From assembly GCF_904846175.1 (NCBI RefSeq), contig NZ_CAJGZM010000001.1, positions 124,001 through 188,000 of the forward strand: DNA of 64,000 nucleotides, read 5' to 3'. How positions within the stretch are numbered: the stretch's first letter is position 1; the number at the start of each line of letters is the position of its first letter. The DNA comes from Psychrobacter immobilis. GTDB lineage: Bacteria > Pseudomonadota > Gammaproteobacteria > Pseudomonadales > Moraxellaceae. The position numbers and the translations under genes are program-made. Shown here one piece after another: positions 17,701 to 25,486 of this stretch. The notes below the pieces were generated by a model. That model saw only the letters and a program-made list of their open reading frames with translations, did not search any database and was not told the origin of the DNA.

Positions 17701-18510
17701 ACCGGACATCCTATCGATGAATATCGTGAGGAGCTGAAACGTTATACTTCAGGCGCCCGTCTCGATAAGCTGACAGACACTGGCTATAACGGCAGCTGCT
17801 ATTTTGCTGGTTTAATTATTGATATTGCTAACTTCGGTACGCGTAACGTCATCACCTTAGACGATGGCACGTCACGCTTAGAAGTCAGCTGTTATGCTGA
17901 GCGCTTTAACCGCGTAAAAGACCAACTAAAAATAGATGAAGTGGTCATCATTAAAGGCAGTATTCGTGAGCGTGACGGACGCCTATTTGCCCGTCTTGAT
18001 AATGCCATGAGCATGGTTGATGCGCGCTTGCGTTGGCTGAAAAAAATCAGCATCAAAGTCCACGGCAGTGATATTAATCTGCTGACACGTATGCAGCCAC
18101 TGCTTAAATCCGCTCAAGCTGACATCATACCAGCGCCGCGCTTGTCTTATAACGATGAGCAGGACGAGCAAGGTAATAATGGTAGCAGTGGTAACGGTGC
18201 TTATGACCCATCGATGGGTGGCAGCTTATATGATGAAGATGGCAATGATTTATTGGCACTAGAAAATGATATGCATCAAGATGCGCTACATCAAAATAGT
18301 GCTAGTCAAAGCTATGCGAATAATGCCCTTAGCAATACCGATGCTTCTATTAATGATAATTGCCTGCCGCTTGGTTTAAGCATTTATGAAGAATATGGCA
18401 TTGCCAATGTAGGACTGTCAGAGCATTGGCGCGTCTACCCTAACGATGACAATTTACAGCAATTGAAGAGTATGGTTAGCGAAGACAACTTGCACTTCCA
18501 TTATAGTTAA
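14782..18510 (+). CDS. dnaE: DNA polymerase III alpha subunit
   Basis: This is the catalytic subunit of the replicative polymerase. The order is PHP domain from MAFVHLGIHSEYSITD, then polymerase core with catalytic Asp D400 and D402 in MPDFDIDFC (equivalent to E. coli D401 and D403), the GRGSGAGSLVAYAL loop, a helix-hairpin-helix region and a C-terminal OB fold. The internal beta-clamp binding motif is GMMDLFG at about 931-937, matching E. coli QADMF. With 1242 residues it is longer than E. coli DnaE (1160); most of the excess is an Asn/Asp/Ser-rich insert at about 1122-1193, between the OB fold and the C-terminal tau-binding part. A weak site (TAAGAG) precedes the ATG. Confidence 0.98.
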   Translation: MAFVHLGIHSEYSITDSIVRIKPLVKAAAADNQSALALTDLSNLYATVKFYRACLGTGIKPIIGSEIIMDNEDTRLVLLAMDNEGYQNITRIVSLGFTEGRADVANHGVPVVDRRHILEHAAGVVVLFTEKSDVGQALVGSMPEKADELLSEWQEKFDDRLYFAIKRTNRSGEDAFIKAAIHAGAKHHIPIIAHNDVRFLEQDDFDAHEARVCIAGSYVLADLNRPRLYSDEQYLKTQAQMAQLFADIPQVIDNTLRLATRCNVTLTLGINVLPEFPVPEGETIESFFRAESIRGLNHRLDKLFPIEARTDNWSDFRQKYDERLEYELKVILSMGFPGYFLIVMDFIRWAKGNGVPVGPGRGSGAGSLVAYALNITDLDPIHYDLLFERFLNPERVSMPDFDIDFCIEGRDRVIDYVAQTYGREAVSQIITFGTMAAKAVVRDVARAQSKSYFLASKMSKLIPKTPGITLSQALEQEPQLKDLISNPDNMDYEDATEVWEMAIKLEGVCRNVGKHAGGVLIAPHKITDFSAIYCDDEGHRVSQFDKDDVEAVGLVKFDFLGLRNLTVIDAAVRNINLRRAKEGKDALVLEDLPLDDKKAYKLLQDAKTTAVFQLESMGMKKYLAKLQPTNIEDVIAMCALYRPGPLDAGMVEMYIDRKHGREEVIYDHPNLEPILENTNGVIVYQEQVMQISQVMAGYSLGGADMLRRAMGKKKPEEMAKQRDIFITGATAQGIDEATSGGVFDLMEKFAGYGFNRSHSAAYGVLAYQTAYLKQYYPAEFMAAVLTSDMNNTDNVVFFINDCRENFDLTVVNPSVNRSEWHFVADTPTNIIYGLGAIKGVGEGAVESIVDARRREGPFKDLYDFCRRVDIKKVNKRTLEALVSAGCFDDFAVTLRPDLPSDEAYEIRGALMSQLPSAVQAAEQDRQNREIGMMDLFGEMDGVVAAPPLVMTPELIWGDKHRLKAEKNTLGLYLTGHPIDEYREELKRYTSGARLDKLTDTGYNGSCYFAGLIIDIANFGTRNVITLDDGTSRLEVSCYAERFNRVKDQLKIDEVVIIKGSIRERDGRLFARLDNAMSMVDARLRWLKKISIKVHGSDINLLTRMQPLLKSAQADIIPAPRLSYNDEQDEQGNNGSSGNGAYDPSMGGSLYDEDGNDLLALENDMHQDALHQNSASQSYANNALSNTDASINDNCLPLGLSIYEEYGIANVGLSEHWRVYPNDDNLQQLKSMVSEDNLHFHYS

Positions 18511-18559
18511 CCTGATTGTTAGTTAACTTAATTGCTTTAACTTTTACCTTATTGGACAC

Positions 18560-18943
18560 ATGATCATGCCTGAAAACCCGAATAATAATATGAATGCTCA
18601 ACTTAATGAGATTATCAATGACGAGCAGTTTGATGACATGCGTGACTTATTGGAAGAAGACTTTGTTGACTTGATACAAGTGTATTTTACCGACAGTCAG
18701 CAGCGCATTACCGACTTAAGAGGCGCCCAACAAAAAGATGACAACGCCAATGGCTATGAAATTGCTCATGCACTAAAAGGTGCCAGTGCCAATTTGGGCG
18801 CAACTCAATTGATGCATCTTAGTGGGCAGTTGCAAGAAGCTTGCCGTGAGCGTCTTATCGGTGACAACGCTGAACTTATTGAAGCGGTTGCAGCAGCGTT
18901 GCAACGTGTTGAGCAAGAAATCAAGCTAAGATTGGGGTTGTAA
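18560..18943 (+). CDS. Orphan Hpt phosphotransfer protein
   Basis: The 127-residue product is a single four-helix Hpt domain. The phosphorylatable His is H70 in AHALKGASANLGA, the HxxKG(A/S) signature. It has no kinase or receiver domain and none is encoded nearby, so its partner in the phosphorelay is unknown. The start may be the ATG at 18560 or the one at 18566 (MPENP), which is better spaced from GGA. It lies 49 bases after dnaE, and its TAA overlaps the trmJ ATG by one base, so the two are probably coupled in translation. Confidence 0.85.
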   Translation: MIMPENPNNNMNAQLNEIINDEQFDDMRDLLEEDFVDLIQVYFTDSQQRITDLRGAQQKDDNANGYEIAHALKGASANLGATQLMHLSGQLQEACRERLIGDNAELIEAVAAALQRVEQEIKLRLGL

Positions 18944-19848
18944 TGAGTCACAATTCTTCCTCAATATTAGCAAGCTCGACTGTCAATCATACGGTAAGCG
19001 ACTATTTGTCTTGTGTGCAAATCGTCATGGTCAATACCACCTTGCCTGCCAATATTGGTTCAGCAGCTCGCGCTATGCACACCATGGGTTTATCGCGTTT
19101 GACCGTCGTTGACCCTAAACTACCCATTGATGAGACCAGTATTTCGCATGCCGCCGGTGGCAGTGATTTGTTATCATCAGCGACTATAGCGCCGACGTTA
19201 GAATCTGCGATAGCGGATTGCCAGCTCGTATTTGCTGCCAGCAGTCGTACCCGTCATTTACCGCGCCCTATTGTGACACCGACACAAGCTGCCAAAATCA
19301 TGTTTGATTTTATCGATAAGCAAACCGCTCTCGACGTAGCTGATAATAATGAAAGCACTAAATTGAGTGAAAATACTCAATCTACAAACAAGCCAAATAT
19401 TGCTATCTTATTTGGGCGTGAAGATCGTGGATTGACCAATGAAGAGCTGGCTTACGCCGATTATCATATACAAATTGATGCCAATCCCGCTTATCCTGTG
19501 CTTAACGTTGCTTCAGCCGTACAAGTGATTGCCAGCTTTATCTTTGCTTATGCGCAGACCCATGCTCAAATGACTAACAACAGCCTAGATAATGATAAAG
19601 ATGCAACAGTTCAGCCAACATTAGACGTGCATCTGCGTCAACAATGGGATGAGCCTGCCATTAGCCAACAGCAATTACAACAGCTGACTCAGCGCACGAC
19701 TGAATTGATGGTTCAGCGTGGACTGGCCGATAATGAAAACCTAAAGTCTTTACCGTCGCGACTATCACGCCTTGGCTCACGCGTTCAGCTGGATCAAAAA
19801 GAGTATCAGCTATTGAGTGCTTTAATTGCTAAGCTTGCAAAGGACTAA
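18943..19848 (+). CDS. trmJ: tRNA (Cm32/Um32) 2'-O-methyltransferase TrmJ
   Basis: This 301-residue SPOUT-class enzyme methylates the ribose at position 32 of several tRNAs with S-adenosylmethionine. VMVNTTLPANIGSAARAM is the N-terminal substrate-binding signature, and FGREDRGLTNEEL plus PVLNVASAVQVI form the knotted cofactor site. A C-terminal helical extension (ELMVQRGLADNENL onward) is typical of TrmJ. The ATG overlaps the Hpt gene stop. A cysE gene lies two genes on, a neighbourhood common for trmJ in gammaproteobacteria. Confidence 0.93.
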   Translation: MSHNSSSILASSTVNHTVSDYLSCVQIVMVNTTLPANIGSAARAMHTMGLSRLTVVDPKLPIDETSISHAAGGSDLLSSATIAPTLESAIADCQLVFAASSRTRHLPRPIVTPTQAAKIMFDFIDKQTALDVADNNESTKLSENTQSTNKPNIAILFGREDRGLTNEELAYADYHIQIDANPAYPVLNVASAVQVIASFIFAYAQTHAQMTNNSLDNDKDATVQPTLDVHLRQQWDEPAISQQQLQQLTQRTTELMVQRGLADNENLKSLPSRLSRLGSRVQLDQKEYQLLSALIAKLAKD

Positions 19849-19979
19849 AATTCATAATTTGCAAGGTTTAGAGCATTGATTTTAGGAAATTAATTTTAAG
19901 GCATTGAGTGCTTGGCATTAGCAGCCGTAGCCTTACTGTTTTGCAAGTCAGATGGTTGAATAATAAAAAGGAGTGAACA

Positions 19980-20423
19980 ATGAATTGGACGGTTTATTTA
20001 TCTGGAGAAATACACAGCGACTGGCGCCAAAAAATCATGCAAGGCGCGAAAGCCCATGGTCTTGCTATTACCTTTACCTCAGCTGTTACTGACCATGAAG
20101 CCAGCGACGCGGCTGGTGATGTGTTGGGTGAAAATGACAATGAATTCTGGCGCGACCATCAGTCATCAAAGGTTAATGCCATTCGTACCAAAAATATGAT
20201 TCAAAAATGTGATATCGCTATCATTCGCTTTAGTGATAAATACAAACAGTGGAACGCCGCCTTTGACGCGGGCTACTGCGCCGCTTTGGGTAAGCCTTAT
20301 ATCACCTTGCATGCTGAAGATATTATTCATCCGCTAAAAGAAGTTGATGCGGCAGCAATGGCATGGGCGCAAACGCCTGAACAGGTTGTCGAGCTGCTAA
20401 AATATGTGACCAGTGACAGCTAA
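19980..20423 (+). CDS. YtoQ family protein
   Basis: The 147-residue cytosolic protein matches the YtoQ family: start MNWTVYLSGEIHSDWR, then TFTSAVTDHEASD, ENDNEFWRDHQSSK, RTKNMIQKCDIAI and FDAGYCAALGKPYI. The fold is of nucleoside 2-deoxyribosyltransferase type and members are suspected nucleotide-sugar or nucleoside hydrolases, but no reaction has been established to my knowledge. It sits between trmJ and cysE with 131- and 147-base gaps and is read in the same direction. AAAAGGAG lies a few bases before the ATG. Confidence 0.85.
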   Translation: MNWTVYLSGEIHSDWRQKIMQGAKAHGLAITFTSAVTDHEASDAAGDVLGENDNEFWRDHQSSKVNAIRTKNMIQKCDIAIIRFSDKYKQWNAAFDAGYCAALGKPYITLHAEDIIHPLKEVDAAAMAWAQTPEQVVELLKYVTSDS

Positions 20424-20570
20424 ATGACACCTGCTTGTCACCGACAAATCGTTGGTAATGGGCGTTTTATCTACAGACCCTCTGTTTTAATTTATCACTC
20501 ATTGCTATATTTTGTACGGCGAAACTGCTATAACTAAAGAGATTGTCATTAAAAAACAATAGGACGCTTT

Positions 20571-21482
20571 ATGTCATTGCCAACCACCTTATTCAAATCG
20601 CTTGCCAATATCAAAAAAGACCTAAAAGAAGATATTGAAGCGGTATTCAATCGCGACCCTGCAGCGCGTAATAGCCTAGAAGTCATCTTGACCTACCCTG
20701 GCATCCACGCCCTCATTTTACATCGTGGCGCGCATTGTCTCTGGCAAAATGAGCAGAAACTTGCCGCGCGTGTGATTTCTTACGGCTCGCGTATCGTCAC
20801 TGGCATTGAGATTCATCCTGCTGCAAAAATCGGTAAGCGCTTTTTTATTGACCATGGTGTCGGCGTGGTGATTGGTGAGACGGCTGAGATTGGCAACGAT
20901 GTTACGCTTTATCACGGTGTGACCCTTGGCGGTGTCTCATGGAATAATGGCAAACGTCATCCTACTTTAGAAGACGGTGTCATTGTCGGTGCCGGTGCCA
21001 AAGTATTAGGGCCTTTCACAGTTGGTAAAGGCGCTAAAATTGGCTCAAATGCCGTGGTGGTAAAAGCAGTGCCAGCCGGTGCGACGATGGTCGGTAGTGC
21101 CGCCCGCATGATCTCAGACCATCATGACGAAAAAGGCAATCCTATTACGACCAAAGTAGACGACGCCAAACAACAAGAAAAAGCCGCGCAAGCAGGCACA
21201 TCTGATCATAATCACGACAAAGGCTCAGCCCAAAGTACAGCACGAGCGACAGCGTTTCAGGCTTATGGGATTGACCCCTCTTCGCAAGATCCTGTTGCTG
21301 AAGCTTTTGCTAAAATGCTCGAGCATATTCAGCAGTCAGAAAATCGTCTCGACCAACTGCAAGCCGCTATGTGCAAAATAGATCCGGATTTTTGCAAAAA
21401 ACAATACGATAAATTGTGTTTAGAAGATTTAGATGTGATTGGTAAAAGTGATATGGACGATATAGGCACTGAGCAGAAGTAA
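20571..21482 (+). CDS. cysE: Serine O-acetyltransferase
   Basis: The enzyme makes O-acetylserine from serine and acetyl-CoA, the first step of cysteine synthesis. Left-handed beta-helix hexapeptides run from [16 protein letters not shown] through [14 protein letters not shown] to [11 protein letters not shown]. The catalytic His lies in [13 protein letters not shown] and YHGVTLGG. At 303 residues it lacks the long N-terminal helical part of E. coli CysE and carries a C-terminal extension of about 110 residues with a charged linker and a helix ([15 protein letters not shown]), as in pseudomonad enzymes. A terminator follows. Confidence 0.95.
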   Translation: MSLPTTLFKSLANIKKDLKEDIEAVFNRDPAARNSLEVILTYPGIHALILHRGAHCLWQNEQKLAARVISYGSRIVTGIEIHPAAKIGKRFFIDHGVGVVIGETAEIGNDVTLYHGVTLGGVSWNNGKRHPTLEDGVIVGAGAKVLGPFTVGKGAKIGSNAVVVKAVPAGATMVGSAARMISDHHDEKGNPITTKVDDAKQQEKAAQAGTSDHNHDKGSAQSTARATAFQAYGIDPSSQDPVAEAFAKMLEHIQQSENRLDQLQAAMCKIDPDFCKKQYDKLCLEDLDVIGKSDMDDIGTEQK

Positions 21483-21510
21483 TCTGCTAGCTGTCGTCAA
21501 TACTGAATAA

Positions 21511-21535
21511 AAAAGAGGCCAAACGGCCTCTTTTT
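21511..21535. terminator. Intrinsic terminator after cysE
   Basis: AAAAGAGGCC-AAAC-GGCCTCTTTTT forms a GC-rich stem with a T-run. It also carries a T-run when read from the convergent DUF924 gene. Confidence 0.9.
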
Positions 21536-21592
21536 CTATTTTAACCAATTGATAAATAGCGCTTTATCGACTAGCTAGTTAACAGACAACGT

Positions 21593-22135
21593 TTATAAAA
21601 ATGACGAGTCAGGCTGCGTCAAAAACTCTACTTCTTCGCTACTAGAAACTCGTCCTAAAATGTCATTACGATGTGGATAACGACCAAAACGATCGATAAT
21701 AACTTTATGTTTAAGCTCAGCATCCACGGTGTCTGCATTGGTATATTGCTTAAATAGCTTTTCTGCTTGCTGATGAATCAGTTTTGATTCGCTGTGCATA
21801 TAAGGCATCAACAAAAACTTACGTTCATCTATCGTTTCAAGCGCCTCTAGTGCACCGGCAGCAACCGCTTCTTGCGCGAGCGCGAGACTCATCGCATCTT
21901 GGGCAAAAGCCGCTGGCGTGTCACGGTAAATGTTGCGCGAAAATTGATCCAATATAATAATTTCAGCCAACCTACCCTGAATATTACATCGCCATTCGTA
22001 TAGCTCTGACGCCGCTACTTGCTCAAGCAAATCACTGTATCGCTCTATTAGTAATTTATCAAAATCCTCGTCTTTCTCGAAAAACTTCTCACTACCCGCC
22101 TCATTAAAACAGAAATTTAATATGTCGTTGTACAT
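21593..22135 (-). CDS. DUF924 family protein
   Basis: The 180-residue protein shows the DUF924 pattern: ILNFCFNEAGSEKFF at the start, AEIIILDQFSRNIYRDTPAAFAQD in the middle and FLLMPYMHSESKLIHQQ followed by IIDRFGRYPHRNDILGR. The family is all-helical with a TPR-like fold and no established activity. It is a single gene, convergent with cysE and divergent from an SDR gene. No signal peptide is visible, so it is probably cytosolic. Confidence 0.88.
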   Translation of the reverse strand: MYNDILNFCFNEAGSEKFFEKDEDFDKLLIERYSDLLEQVAASELYEWRCNIQGRLAEIIILDQFSRNIYRDTPAAFAQDAMSLALAQEAVAAGALEALETIDERKFLLMPYMHSESKLIHQQAEKLFKQYTNADTVDAELKHKVIIDRFGRYPHRNDILGRVSSSEEVEFLTQPDSSFL

Positions 22136-22311
22136 TATTTCCTCACTACATTATTTAAAAAAATCAGCCAAAAGCATTATTCAAAGCTATGTTTAAAGCT
22201 ATCTTTTAAAAACATAAAGCATTGACTTTTGGTTTCATAATTACTAAGGAGTATTTAGCGATTCTGCCCTATACTCTCTCATTATTCATAACTAAAAAAA
22301 CAGGAAAACTT

Positions 22312-23046
22312 ATGGCTCGTTTACAAGATAAAGTTATCATTATCACTGGTGCCGCCCAAGGCATGGGCGAAACTCATGCGCGTTTATGTATGGCAGAAGG
22401 CGCGAAAGTGGTCTTGACCGATATCAATTCTGATAAAGGCGACGCCTTAGCTAAAGAGCTTGGCGCTGATGCGCTATTTATTAAGCATGATGTTACTAGC
22501 GAGCAAGATTGGAAGCAAGTCGTTGAGCAGACTGAAGCGCGTTTTGGACGTATTGACGTCTTGGTCAATAATGCAGGCATTACCACGCACAAATCTATTT
22601 TAGATACCTCGGTAGAAGAGTATCGCAAGATTCTAGAGATTAACCAAGTATCAGTCTTTTTAGGCATGAAAGCGGTTATTCCAACCATGAAAGCCGCTAA
22701 ACAAGGCTCTATCATCAATATCTCATCGATTAACGGTTTGGTTGGCGGCGCTATCGGTTATACCGACTCTAAGTTTGCGGTACGCGGTATGACCAAAGCG
22801 GCAGCATTAGAGTGTGCCCCTCATGGCATTCGCGTGAACTCCATTCATCCAGGCGTCATTGCCACACCGATGATTATGCAAGGTGATACCAAAGATGCGG
22901 TTGAAGCTTTTGCCAAAACTATTCCGATGAGACGTGTGGCTCAGCCAGAAGAAGTCAGCGGCATGGTGCTATTCTTAGCGTCAGATGATTCAAGCTACTC
23001 AACAGGTTCGGAGTTTATCGTTGATGGTGGTTTAACGGCGCAATAA
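22312..23046 (+). CDS. Short-chain dehydrogenase/reductase (SDR)
   Basis: The 244-residue NAD(P)-dependent oxidoreductase has the classical SDR cofactor loop TGAAQGMGE at 12-20, NNAG at 86-89, and the catalytic Ser-Tyr-Lys set S139, Y150 and K154 (GYTDSKFAV). An Asp after the second strand (LTDINS) favours NAD over NADP. I chose the ATG at 22312 behind AGGA; the open frame runs 90 bases further up but those codons are not SDR-like. The protein resembles hydroxysteroid or cyclic alcohol dehydrogenases, but the substrate cannot be assigned. It is a single gene with its own terminator. Confidence 0.88.
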   Translation: MARLQDKVIIITGAAQGMGETHARLCMAEGAKVVLTDINSDKGDALAKELGADALFIKHDVTSEQDWKQVVEQTEARFGRIDVLVNNAGITTHKSILDTSVEEYRKILEINQVSVFLGMKAVIPTMKAAKQGSIINISSINGLVGGAIGYTDSKFAVRGMTKAAALECAPHGIRVNSIHPGVIATPMIMQGDTKDAVEAFAKTIPMRRVAQPEEVSGMVLFLASDDSSYSTGSEFIVDGGLTAQ

Positions 23047-23075
23047 GAATTTTCAATCTAAACCATGTGAGTTAA

Positions 23076-23106
23076 ATAAAAGCTAGGCATTTCGTCTAGC
23101 TTTTAT
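23076..23106. terminator. Bidirectional intrinsic terminator
   Basis: The 11-bp perfect stem ATAAAAGCTAG/CTAGCTTTTAT with a nine-base loop lies between the convergent SDR and folK-like genes and has T-rich tails on both strands. Confidence 0.85.
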
Positions 23107-23201
23107 TTTGAGATTTTTTTCAGAAAAATACTAAGCTATCGAATACTAAGCCTTCAATAGCTTAATTCTTAATAAAATTTCAGCCGCTTAATTTAACCTC
23201 T

Positions 23202-23747
23202 TTAAAGCCCATTCGAAATTAATTCCTCAACTCCTGCTCTTTCATGCGCCTTAAATGGATATCTATCCGCCATGATTACCCATTGCTTTGGGCTTTTGGA
23301 TATTTCTTTTTTGCTTAGGCTATTCTTATTAAAAGCAGTTTCTATCAGTAGAATGTCGATATCCATAGTGACTGTTTCTATCGGGCGTTTTATTGACGTT
23401 TGCGCTTCCGTTAAACGCTGCCTGTTGCAATCACTTTCAAACTTTTTAAAAGTCTGCTGCAACTGTTGCAAGGTCATGGCAGATGTAAGGGTTAAATAAA
23501 CACACTGATTGGTATAATCAGGTTTTGGCAGCTCAGGTGTTGCTGTAAAATCAGGATTTTGAAACGCCGTCGAGAGTTGTATTTCACCTAAATCGGCTAA
23601 CGTTCCTCGAACGCGGGCTAAGTGTTTTTCTGCTTGATAATTACTACCCAAAGCCAATAGCAGCGCCCTCACAGAATGCGTTTGCAGCTGTTCAGGCGCA
23701 TACTTTTTTAAGTCATCAAGATTCAGATTAGCCAAATTTTTATGCAT
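23202..23747 (-). CDS. folK: Divergent HPPK-like protein (FolK family)
   Basis: HPPK transfers pyrophosphate from ATP to 6-hydroxymethyl-dihydropterin in folate synthesis. The 181-residue product has LLLALGSNYQAEKHL at 29-43 and the metal-binding pair D129 and D131 in TMDIDILLIE. The position of the family's conserved Arg three residues before the first Asp is Val126, and the usual RWGPR-type loop reads IKRPIETV, so it is a divergent or weakened member. I placed the start at 23747, one base after the folB stop; the ATG at 23759 is an alternative. The adjacency to folB supports a pterin role. The gene symbol is given on context. Confidence 0.65.
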   Translation of the reverse strand: MHKNLANLNLDDLKKYAPEQLQTHSVRALLLALGSNYQAEKHLARVRGTLADLGEIQLSTAFQNPDFTATPELPKPDYTNQCVYLTLTSAMTLQQLQQTFKKFESDCNRQRLTEAQTSIKRPIETVTMDIDILLIETAFNKNSLSKKEISKSPKQWVIMADRYPFKAHERAGVEELISNGL

Positions 23748-23748
23748 C

Positions 23749-24159
23749 TTACGCTTCATCAACGTTGCTTGCAGTTGGCTTGTTAGTACTGGCTTTGGCA
23801 TAACGTGTGATTTGTACTCCAACCGCATCAGCCTGCTTGATAGCAGTCGGCTTGGCAACGCTTAACGTTATTTTATGACAGTTGTATTTTGCGAGTAGCT
23901 TATCAGCGATTTGACCAGCCAAATGCTCAAGCAACTGTGCCTTAATCGCTTGGCACCATTCGCTCACATCGTCACAGACCGCTTTATAATTCAGCGCATC
24001 CTTAACATCGTCTGAAACAGCAGCTTTACTAATATCCGTCTCGAGCGCAATATCAATCAGGAGCGGCTGCGTAATAGCGCGCTCCCATGCATAAACACCG
24101 ATGACTGCTTCTACTGTTAAACCTTTGACAAATACCACATCAGATTCGGTATGAAACAT
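23749..24159 (-). CDS. folB: Dihydroneopterin aldolase
   Basis: The 136-residue enzyme converts dihydroneopterin to 6-hydroxymethyl-dihydropterin and glycolaldehyde. It shows the family start DVVFVKGLTVEAVIGVYAWER, the QPLLIDIALETD strand, the NYKAVCDD motif, and the C-terminal catalytic Lys stretch LSVAKPTAIKQADAVGVQITR. It lies directly before the folK-like gene with a one-base gap, so the two consecutive folate steps are made from one transcript. The C-terminal tail STNKPTASNVDEA is slightly longer than usual. Confidence 0.93.
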   Translation of the reverse strand: MFHTESDVVFVKGLTVEAVIGVYAWERAITQPLLIDIALETDISKAAVSDDVKDALNYKAVCDDVSEWCQAIKAQLLEHLAGQIADKLLAKYNCHKITLSVAKPTAIKQADAVGVQITRYAKASTNKPTASNVDEA

Positions 24160-24242
24160 GCACTCATCCTTAATTATTAATTTTTTAACTGAGCTTTTTA
24201 ATTTAAGTCTTTAGCTCGAAATTTTATTTACTTTGTTGTTTT

Positions 24243-25205
24243 TCACTTACTCTGCTGCAACGCTTCTTCGCGCAAGCGCTCAGCTTTTAACGCTTTACTA
24301 GGACGATGACGCCACAAATCAATACTGAATAGTAATAGCCCGAGCCAAATCAAACCAAAGACGGCTAAACGGTTTAGGTCAAAAGGCTCTTTATAATAGA
24401 ATACGGCTAAGAAGAAAATAAAGGTCGGCGTCAGATAATTCATAAAGCTTAAAATACTATAAGCAACTAGCTTAGTCGATCTATTAAATAACAGTAACGG
24501 TATTAAAGTAATCGGACCTGCCAGCATCAACAGCCAAATATTGGGCGTAAACCAAAAGCTCAGCTGACTACTCACAACATCCGCTTGCCAAAACCACCAA
24601 ATAAATATAGGTACCAGCATCGTCGTTTCAACAAACATTGCATCGACTGCAGTCAGTGGCGTTTGGCGCTGAATCGTGCCATAAGTACTAAAACTAAAAG
24701 CAAGAATAAGTGATAACCATGGCAAGCTACCGAGCATCACTACTTGAATGACCACAGATAATAGCGCAAACCCAATCGCGACCCATTGCAAAGGTCGCAG
24801 GCGCTCTTTGAATAAAATCATCGATAGCGCCACCCCAACGAGCGGTCCGATAAAATATCCTAAGCTTGCCTCAAGTATTTGATCGTGATTAACCGCCCAT
24901 ACGTAAGTCAGCCAGTTGGTGGCGATAATAATACCTGACAAAAAGGTCAATCCTATCCACTTTGGATTTCGCTTTAAAGTCTCTATCCATTGCCAGCGCT
25001 TGGTCACGACTACGACAATAAGCAAACAGGCAAACGTCCAAACAATGCGATGACCGATGATTTCTGTGGCGTTATAAGCGGCTAATTGTTTAAAATATAA
25101 AGGAAATGCGCCCCATATACAAAAAGCGATCAGCGCAGTTATGATACCACTTCGTGTGGTTTTAATAGGAACGACTGGTTTTTTGACAACATTTTGAGTG
25201 GTCAT
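24243..25205 (-). CDS. rarD: EamA family transporter RarD
   Basis: This 320-residue inner-membrane protein has about ten membrane segments in two EamA halves. The start SGIITALIAFCIWGAFPLYFKQL, then NHDQILEASLGYFIGPLVGVALS and FMNYLTPTFIFFLAVFYYKEPF, is typical of RarD (first noted in chloramphenicol sensitivity; substrate not firmly known). The start is placed at the ATG at 25205; the frame can also be opened at a TTG at 25217. It lies downstream of folB/folK on the other side of the aromatic operon but is read as its own unit. Confidence 0.92.
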   Translation of the reverse strand: MTTQNVVKKPVVPIKTTRSGIITALIAFCIWGAFPLYFKQLAAYNATEIIGHRIVWTFACLLIVVVVTKRWQWIETLKRNPKWIGLTFLSGIIIATNWLTYVWAVNHDQILEASLGYFIGPLVGVALSMILFKERLRPLQWVAIGFALLSVVIQVVMLGSLPWLSLILAFSFSTYGTIQRQTPLTAVDAMFVETTMLVPIFIWWFWQADVVSSQLSFWFTPNIWLLMLAGPITLIPLLLFNRSTKLVAYSILSFMNYLTPTFIFFLAVFYYKEPFDLNRLAVFGLIWLGLLLFSIDLWRHRPSKALKAERLREEALQQSK

Positions 25206-25390
25206 AAGACAAGACAACTTAAATTAGAGCAAAGCGCGACCTCACCTAATGTTTATCAATAATGAAAACTTAGCGGTAAGAGCGCAGGGTTACTACATAT
25301 AGGGTAGAAAGTAAAAAGCAATGCGTTAATACCCTTTAAGTATCAACACATTGCTCACGACAATAACTTTGAAAAAAAAACTTTTACGTC

Positions 25391-25409
25391 AAGGTTAATA
25401 ATTAACCTT
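25391..25409. repeat. 19-base palindrome downstream of the aromatic operon
   Basis: AAGGTTAATAATTAACCTT is a perfect 9-bp inverted repeat around one base, 78 bases past the tyrA-aroA stop. On the minus strand a run of nine T follows after 13 bases, so it could contribute to termination. Confidence 0.5.
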
Positions 25410-25486
25410 ATGGACTTCATTGAATTGCGAAACCAACACTACAAAAGCCAATACTAGTGCTCATCAAGTGAATAGTCTTTTAGGGT

